Shown here piece after piece: positions 36,647 through 45,366 of a stretch of 64,000 nucleotides of DNA (position 1 is its first letter; each line of letters starts with the position of its first letter). The notes beneath the pieces are model-generated. The model searched no databases. It was not told where the DNA came from and saw nothing but the letters and a program-made list of their open reading frames with translations. The position numbers and the translations under genes were made by a program. The stretch is from contig NZ_AP026867.1 of NCBI RefSeq assembly GCF_026000115.1, positions 3,963,716 to 4,027,715 on the forward strand, read 5' to 3'. The stretch comes from Aureispira anguillae (GTDB lineage: Bacteria; Bacteroidota; Bacteroidia; Chitinophagales; Saprospiraceae).

Positions 36647-38641
36647 ATGAAACTTACTTTTTTATCGTTGTTCCTAATCGTTTACGCAGGGAGTCTTTCT
36701 GCTCAAACCATCATCCCTTTTGGCAAGCCCTCCAAAAAAGAATTAACGGCCCAATATTATCCTGACGATTCCTCCGCAGTGGCTGCCTATTTACACGATG
36801 AATGTAAAACACGGATTTCTTATTATACTGACATCAATGGTCAAGGAGGATTTAGGGCTGATCTATCCACCAAACTCAGACTCAAAATCTATACTAAGGA
36901 AGGTTTGAAATATCTTGATAATTCAATCTCTTTATACATTAACAAACACCTTGACATTGACAAGCTTACCAATTTTCGGGTAATTACTTATAATTGGGTA
37001 GATGGCAAAATACAAAAATCGATCTTGCCCCAAAGTGCTATAAAAATAGACAAACAATACGAAGGTGTTCATATTCTAAACTATACCCCTTTGGATGTAA
37101 AAGTAGGTAGTGTAGTTGACATCCAATATACCATTCAATCCCCTCATATTTTTGACATTCCGTCTTGGAATGTTCAAGCTGACATTCCTACCAAATGGTT
37201 CTTTTATCAACTCAGCCATCCTGATTTTATTGATTACCAAGTTACTAAAAAAGGATATATTGAACTCACTACCAAACAAAACAATACCCTCTCAAATTTC
37301 AATTATAATGGCGGCTCTAATGATTATCAATATACAGAGCTAGAAAAAAATTATACTGCCTCTGATATTCCAGCTTTTAAAGTTGAACCCTTTCTTTCTT
37401 CCTCCAACAACTATCGAGGAGCTTTAGAGTTTGATATTATTGGACACAATGTTCCTGGCGGGCTTTCTTTCAAACGGGCTTATACTTGGGATAATGTTTG
37501 CCAAACACTTTTAGGTAGCAATAATCTTGGAGGACAATTGGAAGATGTCTATTTTATTGACAAAGATGTACACAATCTGGTAGAAGGCTTGGAAGAAGAG
37601 CAAAAAATTGCGCTTACCTTGCTAAAACACATCCAAAATAGGATTCAATGGAATGGATTTGCCAATTTTTATTGTAATAATGCATTAAAGGATATTTATG
37701 AAGACAAAATTGGCAATTCAGCGGAAGTAAACTTACTGCTGGTTATGGCGCTAAAAAGTGCTGGACTAAAAGCATTCCCTGTTTTGTTGAATACTCGGAA
37801 CAAAGGCGTTGTCAACCCTATAAAACCATCCCTTCATAGTTTTAATTATCTCATTGCAGGATTTGAACAAAAGGATGGCAGCATTCATTTGTTGGATGCA
37901 ACCGATCCGCTCAGTACCCTAGATTTATTGCCCAAACGTTGCCTAAATGGACAAGGGCTAAGGCTGGGCAGCTATGCTTCGTGGGTCAACCTAAACCCTT
38001 CTAAAAAAGACCTAGAAAGCTATATTTCTGAACTAACATTGGATGAAGAAGGGCTCGTGCAGGGAACCTTAAAATATGTTGCTAAAGACTATGCGGCTTA
38101 TTATTTACGCCAAAAATGGCTAAAAGAAGAAAGCGTTAAAGGTTTTGTTCGGCAATTAGACCGAGAACAGAAATATTTCAAAATTGGTCCTGGTAAAGTG
38201 CAAAACATGGACAAAAATGAACTTCCGCTCAATATGAATTTTGAAATTAGCCTACAAAAATCCTGTTCTTCAACAAACAATCGCCTTGTACTAAATCCTA
38301 TTTTTATGGGGAGAATCGAGAAAAATCCTTTTCAAGCTTCTAGCCGAAAATATCCTATTGAGTTCATGACACTTGCTAAAAAAAGCTTTGTAATGACCAT
38401 CCATATTCCCGAAAATTATACCCTTGAATCATTGCCTACTCCCGAAATTATTAAACTTCCCCACAAAAGTGGTCAGTTTAGCTACAATGCAACTGCTTTG
38501 GGGCAAAAAATTCAATTGGTTTATAGTTATAAACTAAATGAAACTACTTTTTTTAGCGATGACTATGCCCATTTACAAAACTTCTATGACGCTATTATAA
38601 GAAAACAAGCAGAAAGCATTATTCTAAAAAAGAAAAGCTGA
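36647..38641 (+). CDS. DUF3857 protein with inactive transglutaminase-like domain
   Basis: 664 residues from ATG at 36647, with a signal peptide (residues 1-20, cleavage near SAQ). Residues about 40-270 form DUF3857 and residues about 285-400 a transglutaminase-like domain. At the catalytic position the sequence reads IGNSAEVNLLLVMALKSAG, so the cysteine of active enzymes is replaced; this variant is common in Bacteroidota and should be non-catalytic. The protein is periplasmic or on the outer membrane. It follows the ClpB-like gene by 20 bp and shares its promoter. Confidence 0.85.
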   Translation: MKLTFLSLFLIVYAGSLSAQTIIPFGKPSKKELTAQYYPDDSSAVAAYLHDECKTRISYYTDINGQGGFRADLSTKLRLKIYTKEGLKYLDNSISLYINKHLDIDKLTNFRVITYNWVDGKIQKSILPQSAIKIDKQYEGVHILNYTPLDVKVGSVVDIQYTIQSPHIFDIPSWNVQADIPTKWFFYQLSHPDFIDYQVTKKGYIELTTKQNNTLSNFNYNGGSNDYQYTELEKNYTASDIPAFKVEPFLSSSNNYRGALEFDIIGHNVPGGLSFKRAYTWDNVCQTLLGSNNLGGQLEDVYFIDKDVHNLVEGLEEEQKIALTLLKHIQNRIQWNGFANFYCNNALKDIYEDKIGNSAEVNLLLVMALKSAGLKAFPVLLNTRNKGVVNPIKPSLHSFNYLIAGFEQKDGSIHLLDATDPLSTLDLLPKRCLNGQGLRLGSYASWVNLNPSKKDLESYISELTLDEEGLVQGTLKYVAKDYAAYYLRQKWLKEESVKGFVRQLDREQKYFKIGPGKVQNMDKNELPLNMNFEISLQKSCSSTNNRLVLNPIFMGRIEKNPFQASSRKYPIEFMTLAKKSFVMTIHIPENYTLESLPTPEIIKLPHKSGQFSYNATALGQKIQLVYSYKLNETTFFSDDYAHLQNFYDAIIRKQAESIILKKKS

Positions 38642-38642
38642 G

Positions 38643-38693
38643 TTGGTAAATTGCATCAATTTGTTCAACCAATGGTATACAGCAATCTACCAA
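38643..38693 (+). terminator. Possible hairpin terminator
   Basis: TTGGTAAATTGC (38643-38654) pairs with GCAATCTACCAA (38682-38693) with one mismatch. The loop is long and there is no immediate T-run. Confidence 0.4.
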
Positions 38694-38764
38694 AGGTAAA
38701 ATCATACTTTTTTTTAGGCTCAAAAACTTGTCATCGCCTATTTAATGCTCCTTGTTGATAAAAT

Positions 38765-38795
38765 TTGATAGAAGATTAAATATAATATATCTTTG
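38765..38795 (+). promoter_or_regulatory. Complete promoter (TTG-N20-TATCTTTG)
   Basis: TTG at 38765-38767 and TATCTTTG at 38788-38795 are 20 bp apart, 48 bp before the gene at 38844. It would also drive the Lgt-like gene. Confidence 0.75.
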
Positions 38796-38843
38796 ACCTA
38801 ACATTTTTTATTCCCAAACCAATCAAACACCTCAAATTGAATA

Positions 38844-39941
38844 ATGCTACTATTTCTTTATATCCTTTGTTTCTTTTTCATCGTTGTTGTCTGTTTTTTA
38901 ATCAAAACAAAGATTCGGCATCAAAAAAAAACGCTTCTTCCCAAACAGCTTGACAGAAGCTGGTTTGCCAATACCACAACTCCCCTAACGCCTGCCGACT
39001 ACCAACGTTCAGGTGACCAAACCTTTTTAACCTATCCAGAATGGTTCTTGGTTTTTAGCCCCGCCGAACAAGCGCTTTATTTCAAAGAAAAAACCTCAAC
39101 AACCTTTCCTTATGAGCAACATGTAGAGCAATTTTGGGACAGTTATGCCTTACTATCCGAAGAAATCAAGACACATTTTCCCTATAATAATCAATACCAT
39201 ACCATGATAAAAGTCATTGGCTACAGCACCATGATAGAATATAGAGGGAAACTCTTGTATGAACAAAGCATTGGTCGCCTGACCGCTTTAATTCCTTCCA
39301 AAATGACGGCTGAAGATCAATTTTATGGTGAATTTATGCAACGTTATGTCAATTTTATACAAAAAGAGCCCTGGTATTTGTATCCTTTCTTGCAAGAATT
39401 TAAACAACTTTGGATGCACACTACTTGGTTAGAATGGAATATCATTCGAAAACTCGAACGCCGTATTTTTATCAGTGTAGAGTTGTTATTCAAAGCCTTC
39501 TATGGTTCGGGACTTGGTTTAGGAACAAAATCCACTTATGGTGTTGCCGCTCCTGTGACAGCGGTACTGATTGATCAACTTCCCCCCAACCACGAAGTAA
39601 CTGTCCCTGAATTAAAGTTGGTAGATGTAATTTCCAATGAAGCAACGCTTGTTACCCTGCCTCGTTACGCTGCATTTACAGCAGCGCTTACCAAATTGAT
39701 AAAAACAGGGGTTCAAATCAAAGAAATAGCAGGCAATACCTCCTCTATTCTATTAACCATAGTTGTTCCTATCGATTGGCAAGCGGTTACAACCCTAACC
39801 CAGCCCATTTTTAAACAAATCATACCTACCCAACCATCAAAACAACGAGTTGCTTTGGTTGTACTCATAAAAGACTTATCAACTCTAATGCTCCAGTTGG
39901 AACAAGCACAAATTCCCATTGAACATATCTTTGACTACTAA
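38844..39941 (+). CDS. Conserved membrane-anchored protein of unknown function
   Basis: 365 residues with one N-terminal helix (LLFLYILCFFFIVVVCFLI) and a soluble part. The stretch QTFLTYPEWFLVFSPAEQAL is strongly conserved-looking and recalls a family of bacterial hypothetical proteins, but I know no function. A second weakly hydrophobic region lies near residues 205-250. The Lgt-like gene begins 13 bp after its stop, so the two are co-transcribed and may act in one membrane process. Confidence 0.6.
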   Translation: MLLFLYILCFFFIVVVCFLIKTKIRHQKKTLLPKQLDRSWFANTTTPLTPADYQRSGDQTFLTYPEWFLVFSPAEQALYFKEKTSTTFPYEQHVEQFWDSYALLSEEIKTHFPYNNQYHTMIKVIGYSTMIEYRGKLLYEQSIGRLTALIPSKMTAEDQFYGEFMQRYVNFIQKEPWYLYPFLQEFKQLWMHTTWLEWNIIRKLERRIFISVELLFKAFYGSGLGLGTKSTYGVAAPVTAVLIDQLPPNHEVTVPELKLVDVISNEATLVTLPRYAAFTAALTKLIKTGVQIKEIAGNTSSILLTIVVPIDWQAVTTLTQPIFKQIIPTQPSKQRVALVVLIKDLSTLMLQLEQAQIPIEHIFDY

Positions 39942-39954
39942 ATCTATTTTATCA

Positions 39955-40749
39955 ATGACCTTTCCATTAACCTTTCACCTCGGTCCGTTTAGCATCAACG
40001 CACATTTAGTTTTTGAGGTTTTGGGGATCACCCTTGGGTTTCGATACTTCTTGTATTTGCGTCGCCAACAAACAGACCATATTTCAGAATCAAATCGCAT
40101 CTGGATTTTTATAGGCGCAGCTTTTGGAGCACTCTTTTTTTCTCGTTTAGTTGGCAGTTTAGAAAACCCTTTTATTTTCTTTAGTGCTAAAAATTCATTC
40201 TTATATTTCTATGCGCACAAAACAATAGTAGGGGCACTATTTGGAGGCTTATTGTGTGTAGAACTCATCAAAAAAATCATTGGCGAGCAGTCTTCTTCTG
40301 GCAATCTATTTGTTTATCCTCTTTTATTGGGCATGATGATTGGCCGAATTGGCTGCTTTTCTATGGGAGTTTATGAACAAACCTATGGCATTCCCTCTGA
40401 TTTGCCTTGGGCATTAGACCTAGGAGATGGCATTCTTCGGCATCCAGTTGCTCTATATGAAATACTGTTCTTAGGTTGTCTTTGGGGCTTTTTGTTGCTC
40501 TTGGAAAAGAAAATTACATTTAAAGAAGGGCTGCGATTTCGTTTTTTTTTAATGGCTTATTTCTGTTTCCGATTCTTACTTGATTTTATAAAACCTGGCT
40601 ATAAATTTTCTTTTGGGTGGAGCACCATACAAATTACTTGTTTACTGGGGTTACTCTATTATTGGCAAACTTTTTATGCTTTGTTGATGAACCCCCAAGT
40701 ATTACTCCAATACCCTTCAAAAAAAACTAATCCAACCATTATTAACTAA
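39955..40749 (+). CDS. Lgt-like integral membrane enzyme, non-canonical
   Basis: 264 residues from ATG at 39955; an upstream TTG at 39919 lies inside the previous gene. About seven membrane helices are seen. Fold and several motifs follow prolipoprotein diacylglyceryl transferase (PLTFHLGPFSINAH at the start; RHPVALYEILF near the end). Key Lgt features are missing: the essential His region reads KTIVGALFGG, and the signature GRxGNFxNxE reads GRIGCFSMGVYEQTYG followed by DLPWALDLGDG. It therefore belongs to a distinct Lgt-like group. It probably uses phospholipid as donor or substrate. The Tes-like radical SAM gene follows. Confidence 0.75.
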   Translation: MTFPLTFHLGPFSINAHLVFEVLGITLGFRYFLYLRRQQTDHISESNRIWIFIGAAFGALFFSRLVGSLENPFIFFSAKNSFLYFYAHKTIVGALFGGLLCVELIKKIIGEQSSSGNLFVYPLLLGMMIGRIGCFSMGVYEQTYGIPSDLPWALDLGDGILRHPVALYEILFLGCLWGFLLLLEKKITFKEGLRFRFFLMAYFCFRFLLDFIKPGYKFSFGWSTIQITCLLGLLYYWQTFYALLMNPQVLLQYPSKKTNPTIIN

Positions 40750-40752
40750 TAA

Positions 40753-40862
40753 TACTCTGTTATTTTTTTAATCAATCGAATACGATTAGCTTCGCTGCTA
40801 GGTTAGCTAGTGCGCTATCGCCTATGAGCCAGCATAACTGGGTTCGGTTTTTTAACGGAGTA
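40753..40862. repeat. Mosaic palindromic repeat, copy 3
   Basis: Arms TACTCTGTT (40753-40761) and AACGGAGTA (40854-40862) pair with one G:U. It begins 3 bp after the Lgt-like stop. The interior contains CGAATACGATT, TGCTAGG, AGTGCGCTAT and GAGCCAGCATAACTGGG, each shared with another copy. Confidence 0.75.
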
Positions 40863-40889
40863 ATGTAACTAACACAACCATTATTTATT

Positions 40890-42296
40890 ATGCGCAACTA
40901 TATTTATTATGACCATACCCAAAGCCTTTGTAACGAGTGCCACCGAACCATCAATGCTAAAATAATTTTTGAAAATGAGAAGGTCTATCTAAGCAAATAT
41001 TGTCCAACTCATGGTCCTCAAAAAGTATTAATAGCAGATGACATCGACTATTACAAGCAAATACGCAACTACAATAAAGCCTCTGAATATCCACTCCAAC
41101 CACATACCGAAACTAAATATGGCTGCCCTTACGATTGTGGTATTTGTCCAGATCATGAACAGCATTCTTGTTTGACTCTAATTGAGGTGACCGATCGCTG
41201 TAATTTGACCTGTCCTGTTTGTTATGCCAGCTCCTCTCCTTCTTGTGGTAACCATCGTAGTTTAGAAGAAATAGAGCGAATGCTAGATGCTATTGTTGCC
41301 AGCGAAGGAGAACCTGATGTGGTGCAAATTAGTGGAGGAGAACCCACCATCCACCCTCAATTTTTCGAAATTTTAGATTTGGCTAAATCTAAGCCCATCA
41401 AACATCTAATGCTCAATACGAATGGTTTGCGCATTGGAACCGATTTAGAGTTCGCCAAACGCCTAGCCAGCTATATGCCACGTTTTGAAATCTATTTACA
41501 ATTTGATTCTTTTGAATCCGAAGCCTTACTAAAACTAAGGGGGAAAGACCTAACCAAAATTCGGCAGAAAGCCTTAGACCATCTCAATCAGCTCAATTTG
41601 TCTACAACCTTGGTGGTCACCCTACAAAAGGGATTAAATGATCACGAAATCGGCAAAATCATTAACTATGCCTTAAAACAAAAATGCGTACGAGGTGTTA
41701 CTTTTCAACCCATACAAATTAGCGGTCGTCTAGAGGATTTTGATCCTAGTTTAGATCGCTTAACCAATACCGAAGTTCGCCGAAAAATACTCGAACAAGC
41801 TCCTATTTTCAAGCCCAATGATTTAATACCCGTCCCCTGTAATCCCGACGCACTAATCATGGGCTATGCGCTAAAAACAGCAGATAAAGTATTTCCTTTG
41901 ACCAACCTCATCGACCCTGAAAGCTTGCTCAACAACTCCAAAAACACCATTGTTTATGAACATGACCAAGTTCTAAAAGGCAAAATTTTAGAGGTTTTTA
42001 GCACTGCTAAATCGGTTGATACTGTTCAAGAAGATTTTCACGATTTACTTTGTTGTTTACCCAATATTGTTGCTCCTGAACTGAACTATAGCAACCTATT
42101 TCGAATCATTGTCATGAATTTTATGGATGCCTATGACTTTGATGTTCGTGCCATCAAAAAATCTTGTGTCCACATTGTTAATACCGAAGGAAAAATTATT
42201 CCTTTTGAAACGATGAATCTGTTCTACCGAAATGATGACCTAAAACTAAAGTTGCGAGTTATTCAAAATGAAATACTTCCTTCATCGTCCAATTAA
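40890..42296 (+). CDS. Radical SAM protein of the tetraether lipid synthase (Tes/MJ0619) type
   Basis: 468 residues. Ten cysteines lie in the N-terminal quarter in the order of archaeal Tes/MJ0619: a zinc- or rubredoxin-like part (Cys14, Cys17, Cys38 in CPTHG), an extra CX3CX2C set (YGCPYDCGICPDH, Cys79/83/86), Cys94, and the radical SAM CX3CX2C (DRCNLTCPVC, Cys104/108/111). VVQISGGEPTIHP is the SAM-binding GGEP motif. Archaeal Tes joins two lipid tails by C-C coupling; bacterial homologues with unproven roles exist. Context with an Lgt-like enzyme suggests a lipid substrate, which is inference. The start ATG lies 28 bp after repeat copy 3. Confidence 0.8.
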   Translation: MRNYIYYDHTQSLCNECHRTINAKIIFENEKVYLSKYCPTHGPQKVLIADDIDYYKQIRNYNKASEYPLQPHTETKYGCPYDCGICPDHEQHSCLTLIEVTDRCNLTCPVCYASSSPSCGNHRSLEEIERMLDAIVASEGEPDVVQISGGEPTIHPQFFEILDLAKSKPIKHLMLNTNGLRIGTDLEFAKRLASYMPRFEIYLQFDSFESEALLKLRGKDLTKIRQKALDHLNQLNLSTTLVVTLQKGLNDHEIGKIINYALKQKCVRGVTFQPIQISGRLEDFDPSLDRLTNTEVRRKILEQAPIFKPNDLIPVPCNPDALIMGYALKTADKVFPLTNLIDPESLLNNSKNTIVYEHDQVLKGKILEVFSTAKSVDTVQEDFHDLLCCLPNIVAPELNYSNLFRIIVMNFMDAYDFDVRAIKKSCVHIVNTEGKIIPFETMNLFYRNDDLKLKLRVIQNEILPSSSN

Positions 42297-42323
42297 TTAT
42301 TTTTCTCTATCAAAAATTACCGC

Positions 42324-42602
42324 ATGGAAGATTCAAATAAAGTTATCAGCATTAATTTGCTAGTTTTTATGATTTATACCCTTATAGTGCACACCACAGG
42401 AATAGTAGATCCTATTATATTTAGTAGTCTTATAGCCTTTTTTCACGCAACCGCTATTTTTATAATAGGTGTCATATTTACTTTAATAGAACGATCACAA
42501 AAAGAAAAAAAATCATTGGGGTTGTCCATGATTTTAGCTGCTTTGATCATCTTTATGATTGGTTTCTCGGCTTGTTTTGGAAGCCTTATGATACAATCTT
42601 GA
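42324..42602 (+). CDS. Small three-helix membrane protein, tandem copy A
   Basis: 92 residues with three hydrophobic helices (VISINLLVFMIYTLIVHTTG; SSLIAFFHATAIFIIGVIFT; SLGLSMILAALIIFMIGFSA) and a basic loop (ERSQKEKKS). The gene begins 27 bp after the radical SAM stop and is very similar to the next one, including the about 20 bp before the start. No family is recognised. Confidence 0.7.
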   Translation: MEDSNKVISINLLVFMIYTLIVHTTGIVDPIIFSSLIAFFHATAIFIIGVIFTLIERSQKEKKSLGLSMILAALIIFMIGFSACFGSLMIQS

Positions 42603-42700
42603 CCCTCGATTTCATCGATTTGAAATTGTTTAAAAATGGAGTTTTATTGAACTGAGCCTATGGCGAACTCACGTAAGTATAATGAGTCCCCCCCGAAGGA

Positions 42701-42768
42701 GCAGCGAAGCTAAATTTTTAGATAAACAAGGCACCCCGAAGGAGCACGAAGTAAAAATTAGCTTCGCT
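42701..42768. repeat. Inverted repeat and short direct repeats between tandem copies
   Basis: CAGCGAAGCTAAATTTTTA (42701-42719) pairs with TAAAAATTAGCTTCGCTG (42751-42768), one base bulged. CCCCGAAGGAGCA occurs twice, near 42690 and 42733. It lies between the two duplicated genes. Confidence 0.7.
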
Positions 42769-42810
42769 GATTTTCAGTTCTTAAACAACTTCCCTATCAA
42801 AAATTACCGC

Positions 42811-43083
42811 ATGGAACATTCAAATAAAGTTATCAGTATTAATTTGTTAGTTTTTATAATTTATACCCTTATACTGCACACTACAGGGATAGGAGATCCC
42901 ATTCGATTTAGTGGTTTTGTGGCCTTTATTCACGCAGCCGCTATTTTTATAATAGGTGCCATATTTGCTTTAATAGAACGATCACAAAAAGAAAAAAAAT
43001 CATTGGGATTATCCATGATTTTAGCAGCATTAGTCATTCTTACTATTGGTTTTTCGGCTTGCTTGGGAAGCCTTATGGTATAA
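42811..43083 (+). CDS. Small three-helix membrane protein, tandem copy B
   Basis: 90 residues from ATG at 42811; the frame is open further upstream to 42682, but the homology with copy A begins at this ATG and its leader. It has the same three helices and ERSQKEKKS loop, with most differences conservative (Met/Ile/Val, Thr/Ala). The duplication includes part of the 3' flank (ATCGATTTGAAA occurs after both). It ends at a terminator shared with the convergent lectin-like gene. Confidence 0.7.
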   Translation: MEHSNKVISINLLVFIIYTLILHTTGIGDPIRFSGFVAFIHAAAIFIIGAIFALIERSQKEKKSLGLSMILAALVILTIGFSACLGSLMV

Positions 43084-43089
43084 ACCTAT

Positions 43090-43153
43090 GCGCTTATTTT
43101 ATCGATTTGAAAATTTTAAAGCACAATAAGCGCTTCAAAATTTTCAAATCGAT
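43090..43153. terminator. Bidirectional terminator with interleaved inverted repeats
   Basis: ATCGATTTGAAAATTTT (43101-43117) pairs perfectly with 43137-43153. A second pair, GCGCTTATT (43090-43098) with AATAAGCGC (43125-43133), is interleaved with the first, giving either two alternative hairpins or a pseudoknot. Confidence 0.75.
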
Positions 43154-43160
43154 TTCTTTT

Positions 43161-44954
43161 TTATTGCTTAATGATTTTAAATAACTTATTAGAAAATCCA
43201 TTTACGCCTACATCTAATAAGTAAATTCCTGCGTCTAGGTCTGACAAATCCAGCCTAGTTTTATTCCCTAGGTTTACCGTAGGCACCGTTAGCAGTTGTC
43301 CCAATTGATTGCGCAATCGAATTGTTCTAGCACTTCCATTTTCTAAGGCTACTGTTACTTCATTTCGAACTGGATTAGGATAGACCAGAATATCATTTCC
43401 CTCTACTTTTTTTCGCTCTACGGCTCTAATTTCAGAATATAAAATACGACCATCCGTACTAATCTGCTTTAAGCGGTAATAAGTAACTCCAATAGATGGA
43501 TTAGGATCAATTGTAGCATAGTGACTCTCTTTCTGACTGCCTCCTTCACCAGCTATGGTCACAAGTTCCTTAAACAAAATGCTATTGGCGCTTTTTTCTA
43601 CCACAAAAGAAACTCCACTATCTTCATTCAAGATCGACCAAGTTATATCCACAACATTATCTGAATTAAGTCTAGCATCAAATGCTGTAATTTTTTCTCC
43701 TAAAAGAATAGCAGGAATACAAAATGACTGGGCATTGTTCAAGCCTCCTGTTGTACCAGAAATTCCGTACATAGGAGTAGTTGTACCAAAGACCGTCATA
43801 GGATCAAAACTATAAGTAACAACACCATAGGTAATGGTAGCGGTAGCATCCATTAATGTAGCAGTAATTGTCCCAGGGCTACCTGGTGCCCACGATAGTC
43901 TAAATGTATGATCCAAACCATTCTCAATATTATAATCTACACCTCCATCTAGAAGCGGAATAGCTGCTGGAATAATTCTAGCACCAGGGCTCGTACCACA
44001 AGAGCCAGAAGGATTGACGTTTCCATCCAACCAAATATCCAAATGATCAGGATCTGGACCAAGAGAACAAAGTACTCCAGGTATACCATCATCTCTATCT
44101 TCCGTATTCAGATAAGTATCAATTTCTATGCTCAATGAATTAGAAATATTGCCAGCTCCCCAACCACCACTAGGAACCACACACTGTAAGTTAGGGTCAT
44201 TTTGAATAATGAACATTAGCCCATCAGCACCACCGTCATCGCTTCCCAAATTAACGATAAAATCATAAGTAAATGCTGCCGAAAAATCTAACCGATTGGC
44301 AACATCCCAAGCCATTCCTAATTCGCCATTTGCTGCCGAAGTCAATTGCGTACACAATGTACTAGTCCGCACAGCATCACCAATTAAATGAAATTGCTCA
44401 ACAGAAGGAGGACTAGGATTAGCTATAATTGAAACCGAATAATCCTCTGTTTCGCCATAAGAGTAGGTTCCGCAATTACTTGGCGTGCTCTCTGATAATA
44501 CAATTCGCATACGGGTAGTACCCAATACAGGAGTCACGGTACAAGGTCCTCCTATTGTAAAATCTACACTAAGTGTTGCTGTAGGACTCGTTGTCCCCGT
44601 ATTTCCCATATCTTCTCCCAAATCATCAAAATCGTTGTCTCCATTAAGATCAATATAGACAGAAGCCGACTTTGAATAGTCTCCCCCGCAAGTACTAAGG
44701 TCAATAACAACACTATAATTATTGCCTACCATAAGATCTGCTGGTGACAAACCAGTATAGTCTGTATAGGTCTCACAAGGCCCCGCAGAATTTTGGTTAA
44801 TTGTTACGGTTTCGCCAATGAGTAGGACATTGTCAATTTTTGAATCCGCAGTATTGGTAGCATTAGACGCACAATACTGTGCATTTATTCTCTGATTGCC
44901 TGCTAGAAAGAAAGAGGTTAAAAGTATTACACTTAAGTAAAAGTTTCGTTTCAT
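43161..44954 (-). CDS. T9SS-secreted protein with GEVED and L-type-lectin-like domains
   Basis: 597 residues with a signal peptide (residues 1-25). Residues about 60-185 form a GEVED domain (ASVYIDLNGDNDFDDLGED to SYGETEDYSVSI). Residues about 190-420 look like a bacterial L-type lectin domain (FTYDFIVNLGSDDGGADGLM, then SLSIEIDTYLN). A fibronectin-like linker (YYRLKQISTDGRILYSEIR) leads to a T9SS sorting domain (VYPNPVRNEVTVAL to DAGIYLLDVG). It is probably a glycan-binding surface protein. The upstream region carries three operator-like sites, so it may be regulated by carbohydrate. Confidence 0.82.
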   Translation of the reverse strand: MKRNFYLSVILLTSFFLAGNQRINAQYCASNATNTADSKIDNVLLIGETVTINQNSAGPCETYTDYTGLSPADLMVGNNYSVVIDLSTCGGDYSKSASVYIDLNGDNDFDDLGEDMGNTGTTSPTATLSVDFTIGGPCTVTPVLGTTRMRIVLSESTPSNCGTYSYGETEDYSVSIIANPSPPSVEQFHLIGDAVRTSTLCTQLTSAANGELGMAWDVANRLDFSAAFTYDFIVNLGSDDGGADGLMFIIQNDPNLQCVVPSGGWGAGNISNSLSIEIDTYLNTEDRDDGIPGVLCSLGPDPDHLDIWLDGNVNPSGSCGTSPGARIIPAAIPLLDGGVDYNIENGLDHTFRLSWAPGSPGTITATLMDATATITYGVVTYSFDPMTVFGTTTPMYGISGTTGGLNNAQSFCIPAILLGEKITAFDARLNSDNVVDITWSILNEDSGVSFVVEKSANSILFKELVTIAGEGGSQKESHYATIDPNPSIGVTYYRLKQISTDGRILYSEIRAVERKKVEGNDILVYPNPVRNEVTVALENGSARTIRLRNQLGQLLTVPTVNLGNKTRLDLSDLDAGIYLLDVGVNGFSNKLFKIIKQ

Positions 44955-44970
44955 AGTTGTTCATTTTTTC

Positions 44971-45188
44971 CTAAAACGATTTAGGTTCATTAAGAAGATT
45001 AAATAAAATAACATACATGCTCTATTCTAAAAAGAATACTATGTTGATGGGGGTATATTTATATATAGATCATCTAAAACGATTTAGGTTCATGCAATCG
45101 AAATAGATAAAATATGTTTTTTTGTCTTGCTGAAAGAAGTGTAAACAACTAGAGTTTTAGAATAAATTTTTTAACTAAAACGTTTTAA
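44971..45188. promoter_or_regulatory. Three operator-like sites upstream of the lectin-like gene
   Basis: CTAAAACGATTTAGGTTCAT occurs identically at 44971-44990 and 45074-45093. A related palindrome CTAAAACGTTTTAA lies at 45175-45188. The AAAACG(A/T)TTT core with a central CG is like LacI-family operators. The first site is only 17 bp from the start codon. The rest of the 412-bp gap 44955-45366 holds no gene. Confidence 0.55.
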
Positions 45189-45366
45189 TCTATCATGTAG
45201 TTTTAAGAATTCACAATTTAACAAAAATTTCACAAAAAGACTTGCCTATCCATCTTAAATTCTTTTTTTTAACCTTTACAGCAATGATTCTACCGAAATT
45301 AGACCTAAAAACATATAATATTTCTCTTAATATTCTAAAAAAATGGACAAGTACTTTAGTATATGG

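Noticed and set aside
42682-42810. N-terminal extension of tandem copy B (starting MSPPRRSSEAK)
   Set aside because: Copy A has no such extension; the shared leader and coding similarity begin at the ATG at 42811. The extension is translated repeat DNA.
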